From: Desulfosarcina sp. BuS5
GTDB taxonomy: Bacteria; Desulfobacterota; Desulfobacteria; Desulfobacterales; BuS5
Length of the DNA stretch: 64,000 nt
Assembly: GCF_028752835.1 (NCBI RefSeq)
Contig: NZ_CP087952.1
Coordinates: 3,346,501-3,410,500 of the forward strand
Direction: 5' to 3'
Every line of letters begins with the position of its first letter. Within the stretch, counting starts at the first letter, position 1. Both the position numbers and the translations under genes were made by a program. The notes under the pieces are model-generated. The model was not told the DNA's origin. It was given only the letters and a program-made list of their open reading frames with translations, and did no database searches. Below are positions 58,619 through 64,000 of this stretch, one piece after another.

Positions 58619-60505
58619 ATGTGCGGAATATACGGAATTGTTTCAACTTCCCTTTCAAAGGGAAAAATTCTGCGGCGACTCGAAAAAATGGGCGGGCTTC
58701 TGCGCCACAGGGGACCTGACGACAAAAAAGAGAATATCTTTCAGGTAAACCGCGGCTGGCTCGGTTTCGGTTTTGTCCGGCTCTCCATTCTTGACCTTGA
58801 AACCGGCATGCAGCCTATTACCTGCCCAAAAGACGGTTCCACTATTATTTGCAACGGACAGATATACAACTACATTGAGCTTAAACCCGGGGTGTCCGGC
58901 GAAGATTTTATATCTAAAGGAGATATAGAAGTCGCTCTGCACCTGTACCGAAGAAAAGGTATTGATTTTCTGCAGGAGCTCAACGGCATGTATGCCGGCG
59001 CTATATTTGACCAACCAAGAAACAGATTCATACTTTTTCGGGACCGCTTCGGCATAAAGCCCTTATATTACACGGAAACAGACGATTGTTTCGCTTTTTC
59101 ATCTGAAATAAAGCCCCTAATTGCCGGTAGCCGTCTTCCGCTGGAACTTAACCAGGCCGGCCTGGCTGCGTATTTCACCTACCGGTATCTCCCGGGTGAA
59201 CAGACGATGTTTAAAAATATAAAAAAGCTGCCGCCCGGCTCATATCTCGCATTTGATCTTAACTCAGGTGCATATGCCATAAAACGTTACTGGGAATATA
59301 AATTTGACATAGATGTTCCTGAAATCTCTTTTACCGATGCAAAGGAAAAATTTCATACTCTTCTTTCAGACGCTGTAAATATAAGACTCCGCTCGGATGT
59401 TGAAGTAGGGGCCCTTGTGAGTGGCGGCATTGATTCTTCCGCGGTTGCTTCAATGGCCGCCGACCGGAAGCCGAACATAAGCCTTTTCACTATTTCTTTT
59501 GAAGAGGAAAAATATAATGAGCTCCTTAATGTAAAAAAATTTTTAAAAGCTAACAACAGCCGCTTTTCTTCAGCAAGACTGTACATGGAACTCTGCAGCC
59601 GCCGGGCCCTTGACCAACTTCCTGAAATTGTACGGTCTATAGAAGAACCGATTTCACTGGGAACCATTCTTCCAACAGACCAGGTTTGCAGGTTGGCAGG
59701 AGACAGGCTAAAGGTGGTACTTACCGGCGAAGGCGCAGATGAGATTTTTGGCGGATACCGAAAATTTCTTATCGAAGCGGCAGCATGCCGATACCACACG
59801 CTTTCATCCAGCCGGCAAAAGGAGCTTGATTACACTTTTCCTGAACTTAAGCCGTATCTTGCGGTGCGGCACAAAGACCCGGCAAGGCGTTACATACAAA
59901 GTGAAATACTTTACAGCAATGATGAACTAAAGCAACTGATTGGACGGGATACTGCCGACAACTCTTTTCCTGGGGACGCACTTCCGCGCCTTAGCGGCAG
60001 GGAGCATCCATTAAATACGGCCATCGCTTTCGAGATTCGCGCAAGGCTTCCTGACTATGTTATACTACGTCTTGACAAGCTTTCCATGAGACATTCGCTT
60101 GAGACAAGGACTCCTTTTCTTGATTACCGACTCGCAGAATTCGCGGCGACGCTCCCGGTCGGATTCAAAGTCAACATTGACGAATGCCGTGAAAAATTTA
60201 TTTGCAGTCACGCGTATACCGACTTCTCCGTGCTGGATCATGAAACAGCTTTCAGAAAAAAACAGCCTTTTACGATCCCGCTCGCAGACTGGTTCGCGAA
60301 ACCCGACACTCTCCCTGATTTCCTGCAAGAGATAATGCTTGGCAGTATTATAAAGCAGCAAGGTATCCTGAATCAAGAGATTACGCGGGAACATATGAGC
60401 AAAATTACTGCGTGCGGAATAGGACCCCAGACCCTTGTTTCCGAGGCAGACAGAATATTTTCCATTATTATTTTTACTTTATGGTACAATGAATTTTTCT
60501 GTTAA
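58619..60505 (+). CDS. asnB: Glutamine-dependent asparagine-synthetase-like amidotransferase
   Basis: 628 residues. The ATG at 58619 places Cys2 at the N-terminus (MCGIYGIVS), the Ntn glutaminase nucleophile; GLLRHRGPDD follows. The synthetase half has the PP-loop SGGIDSSAV at about 267-274, the GEGADEIFGGY and the LETRTPFLD segments. It activates a carboxylate as AMP ester and amidates it. AAAGAGA upstream. True asparagine synthesis or amidation of another carboxylate (as in exopolysaccharide or natural-product loci) cannot be told apart; the neighbour is a GCS2-type ligase. Confidence 0.88.
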   Translation: MCGIYGIVSTSLSKGKILRRLEKMGGLLRHRGPDDKKENIFQVNRGWLGFGFVRLSILDLETGMQPITCPKDGSTIICNGQIYNYIELKPGVSGEDFISKGDIEVALHLYRRKGIDFLQELNGMYAGAIFDQPRNRFILFRDRFGIKPLYYTETDDCFAFSSEIKPLIAGSRLPLELNQAGLAAYFTYRYLPGEQTMFKNIKKLPPGSYLAFDLNSGAYAIKRYWEYKFDIDVPEISFTDAKEKFHTLLSDAVNIRLRSDVEVGALVSGGIDSSAVASMAADRKPNISLFTISFEEEKYNELLNVKKFLKANNSRFSSARLYMELCSRRALDQLPEIVRSIEEPISLGTILPTDQVCRLAGDRLKVVLTGEGADEIFGGYRKFLIEAAACRYHTLSSSRQKELDYTFPELKPYLAVRHKDPARRYIQSEILYSNDELKQLIGRDTADNSFPGDALPRLSGREHPLNTAIAFEIRARLPDYVILRLDKLSMRHSLETRTPFLDYRLAEFAATLPVGFKVNIDECREKFICSHAYTDFSVLDHETAFRKKQPFTIPLADWFAKPDTLPDFLQEIMLGSIIKQQGILNQEITREHMSKITACGIGPQTLVSEADRIFSIIIFTLWYNEFFC

Positions 60506-60528
60506 AAATAAATAAAGTTGGATTTATA

Positions 60529-61449
60529 ATGACCCCTGACACACTGAACAAACTTATACATGCACATGCCGATAAGCTGCTGACCCTCATTTTGAATAAA
60601 GCGCCTTCAGGCCCAAGAACATACGGCTTTGAGTATGAATTTATACCATCCGCTCCTTTGAACCTTGAATTTATGGAGAAACTTTACTCTTTTCTGCCTG
60701 AATGCGGCTTTTCAAGGAAGAATGGCAGCTTCATAAATTCATCCGGCGTTTATATTGCATTTGAACCGGGCGGTCAGATAGAATACCACAGCAGCCCACT
60801 TCTGCCTGATGAGCATGACAAATTAAACCGGATACTTTTTATGATTGAGCAGACTAATTTTAATATCAAACAGAAGTTCGGGATAGATTATATAACTACA
60901 GGATATATACCGAACCGGGAGGATTCACCCCTGTGCCTTACAGAACAACGCTACATCGAACTCCACCAACGGCTCTCTGAAAGCGGAACCCGCGGCCGTG
61001 AAATGATGAAAGGTACAGCTTCCATACACTTCCATGTGCTCATTCGCTTTGCAGAGGAAATCGTCCCTCTTTTCTTAAATCTATGCGCAATGACTAAACT
61101 AGATGATTTTAAAATGAAGGCAAAACGTAGGGAGATATGGAACAATACCGATCCCTGCCGATGCGGCCTTCCTTTTAAGGGCATAGATAAAAACTCTTCA
61201 CCTGAACAGGTAATCCGGGAAATAGTCAGGGTCACCGTATCTGCCGATCTTCTTGATGAAAAAATTCCTTTTTTTAAAAATCAGGAGACTGGTTTTGATA
61301 AATTCCTGTATCATCTGACCACAATATTCACTAACGTGCGTCTTAATATCAAGGGCCCCACATTTGAGATAAGGACTACGGACAGTACTAGCATAATCGG
61401 GTTTAAAAAATTATGGACAGAATTCATCAACATAAATGAACAGATTTGA
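60529..61449 (+). CDS. GCS2-type glutamate-cysteine-ligase-like protein
   Basis: 306 residues with the ATP-grasp-unlike GCS2 carboxylate-amine ligase fold: YGFEYEFIP near residue 33, EPGGQIEYHSSP, MKGTASIHFHVLIRF. Shorter than plant/EgtA-type glutamate-cysteine ligases (about 430), so it may be a divergent amide ligase. Twenty-three bases after the asparagine-synthetase-like gene, so one operon. Possible products: gamma-glutamyl thiol or another amide. Function not firm. Confidence 0.7.
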   Translation: MTPDTLNKLIHAHADKLLTLILNKAPSGPRTYGFEYEFIPSAPLNLEFMEKLYSFLPECGFSRKNGSFINSSGVYIAFEPGGQIEYHSSPLLPDEHDKLNRILFMIEQTNFNIKQKFGIDYITTGYIPNREDSPLCLTEQRYIELHQRLSESGTRGREMMKGTASIHFHVLIRFAEEIVPLFLNLCAMTKLDDFKMKAKRREIWNNTDPCRCGLPFKGIDKNSSPEQVIREIVRVTVSADLLDEKIPFFKNQETGFDKFLYHLTTIFTNVRLNIKGPTFEIRTTDSTSIIGFKKLWTEFININEQI

Positions 61450-61469
61450 CGATCGCAATCTTACAACGC

Positions 61470-61526
61470 CCTCCCTAAGATTTTTTTCCTCTACCCTTGT
61501 GAAATTAATTATCTGACAATCTATAG
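61470..61526. repeat. Palindromic repeat family A, copy 10 (partial)
   Basis: Right part ACCCTTGTGAAATTAATTAT and CTGACAATCTATAG (ends 61526), with degenerate CGCCCTCCCTAAG to its left; left end missing or eroded. Confidence 0.7.
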
Positions 61527-61693
61527 ATTGACGGATAATTTATATTCGTGCGGCTTGCCTAAAGCCTTGCCAGTAAGGCCACTGCGCCTCTTCCAGTCCG
61601 ATGATTGGTTATACGTTCCTGTTATTGTATACAATGTGAATCAAGTTACATCCTATTTAAAAACAAACCTGACTCCAAGTAACTATAAATATT

Positions 61694-63001
61694 CAGTAGT
61701 GTCCGGTTAGGTTTTTGCATGTTATATGGGATAAAAAAATTAGAAAAATGTTCATTTTTTACTTGACAAACCAAATAAAAATTTTTTATCGTTTTGTTAT
61801 AAAATATAATTATAACAAGGAGTTAAGACAAAAATGGACATATTCAATATCCCAAAAAAGAATTTTAATCCCCAATCTCATGCTCGATTTCTCAAACCTT
61901 TGCAAAAGATTTTTCCTGACACGCCACAGCTTAAATCCCGAGGTCACAGGCCATTGAAAATGACTTTTGAAGATCAGCTTCACGCACTGATATTTTTCCA
62001 TCTACAAGAACATGAATCAGCTCGTGATCTTATTCAACACCTTAAAGAAGACGATTTTGCCAAAGAATGTGTCGCTCCAGATGGAGGGATCAGTCGTAGC
62101 AGTTTTTCCGAAATTATCAATTCTCGAGGGCTTGAACAGCTTGAATATGTTTTTCAAGCTCTTTGCAGCCAGGCACAAAATGCTTTACCATCAAATTATT
62201 CAGATCTCGGTGAACTCGTTTCCATTGATGGATCTTTAATTGATGCAGTTCTGTCCATGTACTGGGCTGATTACAGAAAAGGCGCTAAAAAAGCAAAAGG
62301 CCATTTCGGCTTTGATGTCAATCGCAAGATTCCTATAAAAATTCATCTGACAAATGGAAATGGCGCTGAACGCCCCTTTGTCAGGTCTATCCTTACAAAA
62401 GGCCAAACAGGAATCATGGATCGGGGGTATCAATCACATAAGGATTTTGATCTTCTTCAGGATGAAAAAAAACATTTTGTTTGCCGCATCAAAGCGAAAA
62501 CAACAAGAACTATTATCAAAGAGCAGCCTGTTGATCCCGACAGCTATATTTTTTATGATGCTGTGGTTCTTCTTGGCACTCCTGGGGTAAACCAGACCAG
62601 AAAGCCGGTTCGACTGGTTGGTTATAAAATTGCCGGTGTCAAATATTTTGTGGCAACTGATCGTTATGATCTTACAGCCGAGCAGGTTGCAACCGTTTAT
62701 AAGCTTAGATGGGATATCGAAACTTTTTTCAAATGGTGGAAGAAACATTTAAAAGTGTACCACTTGATTGCTCACAGTAGATATGGCCTGATGGTTCAAA
62801 TCCTTGCGGGGTTAATAACCTACCTGCTTATGGCCATATACTGCCATGAACAGTTTAATGAACCTGTATCAATAAAGAGGATTCGTCAGCTTAGAAATAC
62901 CATCCAGAACGAATTACGTACTGACGAAAAAAACGTATGGTCTAATAATCTGATTATCAAAGAGCAAATGCTATATGCAAAAACTTAACCGGACACTACT
63001 G
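61694..63001 (+). mobile_element. IS4-family insertion sequence, 1308 bp
   Basis: Ends CAGTAGTGTCCGGTTAGG and CTTAACCGGACACTACTG (about 27-base inverted repeats, one mismatch), flanked by the 9-bp direct repeat ATAAATATT (61685-61693, 63002-63010). One intact transposase. A recent, probably active insertion. Confidence 0.95.
61834..62988 (+). CDS. IS4-family transposase
   Basis: 384 residues. Asp in LVSIDGSLIDAVLS, Asp in TGIMDRGYQSH, and Y-x2-R-x3-E-x6-K in YKLRWDIETFFKWWK. AAGGAG before the ATG. A near-intact, well-conserved IS4 enzyme with an N-terminal DUF4372-like region (NPQSHARFLKPLQKIFPDTP). Confidence 0.93.
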   Translation: MDIFNIPKKNFNPQSHARFLKPLQKIFPDTPQLKSRGHRPLKMTFEDQLHALIFFHLQEHESARDLIQHLKEDDFAKECVAPDGGISRSSFSEIINSRGLEQLEYVFQALCSQAQNALPSNYSDLGELVSIDGSLIDAVLSMYWADYRKGAKKAKGHFGFDVNRKIPIKIHLTNGNGAERPFVRSILTKGQTGIMDRGYQSHKDFDLLQDEKKHFVCRIKAKTTRTIIKEQPVDPDSYIFYDAVVLLGTPGVNQTRKPVRLVGYKIAGVKYFVATDRYDLTAEQVATVYKLRWDIETFFKWWKKHLKVYHLIAHSRYGLMVQILAGLITYLLMAIYCHEQFNEPVSIKRIRQLRNTIQNELRTDEKNVWSNNLIIKEQMLYAKT

Positions 63002-63196
63002 ATAAATATTGTATGTCGCATACATTTTATACTATTGATATGTTCATTTCCCGGCAAAATATCAAAATAGACTTGTTATTTTAATTATTTTTTACTAAAA
63101 AATATATCCCTCTTAACATTCCTTAACATTCCTAAAGTTCTCTCAAAAAGTTTGTGTCAGGCTGATACCTCTGAACCTTCAACCTACTTGGGAAAA

Positions 63197-63238
63197 ATGG
63201 CAACCAAGAGTTGCGCAATCCGTACCTATGTTTTTTGA
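63197..63238 (+). CDS. Possible 13-residue leader peptide of the ABC-F gene
   Basis: GGAAAAATG starts a frame MATKSCAIRTYVF ending two bases before the terminator stem at 63240. Length and position fit a transcription-attenuation leader, common before ABC-F and rRNA-related genes, but a chance frame of this size is likely too. Confidence 0.3.
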   Translation: MATKSCAIRTYVF

Positions 63239-63239
63239 G

Positions 63240-63265
63240 CCACAGGATCCGTTCCTGTGGTTTTT
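63240..63265 (+). terminator. Terminator or attenuator before the ABC-F gene
   Basis: CCACAGGA (63240-63247) pairs with TCCTGTGG (63253-63260) around TCCGT, followed by TTTTT. It is 31 bases upstream of the ABC-F start, so it could be an attenuator in its leader or the terminator of an unseen small transcript. Confidence 0.75.
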
Positions 63266-63274
63266 AATATTTAA

Positions 63275-64000
<726 letters not shown>

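Noticed and set aside
4447-61526. Family A repeats as simple rho-independent terminators
   Set aside because: They lack a T-run after the stem, occur in both orientations, sit inside operons (porG-porD, gspL-gspM) and share long conserved interiors.

Overview
The window reads as a chromosomal segment of a strictly anaerobic, probably sulfate-reducing Desulfobacterota (deltaproteobacterial) organism. This is inferred from formate-tetrahydrofolate ligase, a four-subunit 2-oxoacid:ferredoxin oxidoreductase, rubredoxin, a class III-type cytochrome c, two UGA-containing (selenocysteine) genes, many two-component systems, and heavy loading with insertion sequences and short palindromic repeats.

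Layout. 1-2.0 kb: 3' end of fhs and convergent purB. 2.0-3.75 kb: transposase graveyard, including a 209-bp mini-element with a target duplication. 3.75-9.1 kb: por gamma-delta-alpha-beta operon followed by a RecD-like helicase. 9.2-20.6 kb: a type II secretion operon on the minus strand, transcribed E-F-G-H-I-J-K-L-M-C-D, with a DinJ/YafQ toxin-antitoxin pair between gspF and gspG. 20.7-25.4 kb: two insertion sequences, a second mini-element and a parvulin gene broken several times. 26.4-37.2 kb: a minus-strand block of two DASS-type anion transporters with two Cache histidine kinases, three stand-alone receiver proteins, a receiver-CBS protein and small membrane proteins. 37.6-45.8 kb: a COG1373 ATPase, an NtrC-type regulator with its kinase, a rhomboid protease, HicAB, and a Spy-like protein/ECF sigma/anti-sigma set. 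46-50 kb: an IS1-like element between two gene remnants, a radical SAM/SPASM protein and an HNH nuclease. 50.5-54.7 kb: oxygen and redox defence genes (broken cydA, cydB, rubredoxin, a DsrE-like remnant, a selenocysteine peroxiredoxin, a cytochrome whose first haem site is UXXCH). 55-61.5 kb: clpB, a metallo-beta-lactamase-fold hydrolase, an asparagine-synthetase-like gene and a GCS2-type ligase. 61.7-63.0 kb: an IS4-family element with a 9-bp target duplication. 63.3 kb to end: a partial ABC-F ATPase.

The observations I rate highest are: (1) a small cytochrome with in-frame UGA exactly where the first haem-binding Cys of CXXCH should be, next to a peroxiredoxin with UGA at its catalytic position; (2) two miniature elements with TG...CA ends, doubled inner and outer terminal repeats and about 5-bp target duplications, which look like non-autonomous Tn7/Mu-type transposons; (3) a family of ten roughly 45-140 bp palindromic repeats, some of which supply the stop codon and last residues of genes (gspL, clpB). 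No tRNA, rRNA or CRISPR array was seen.
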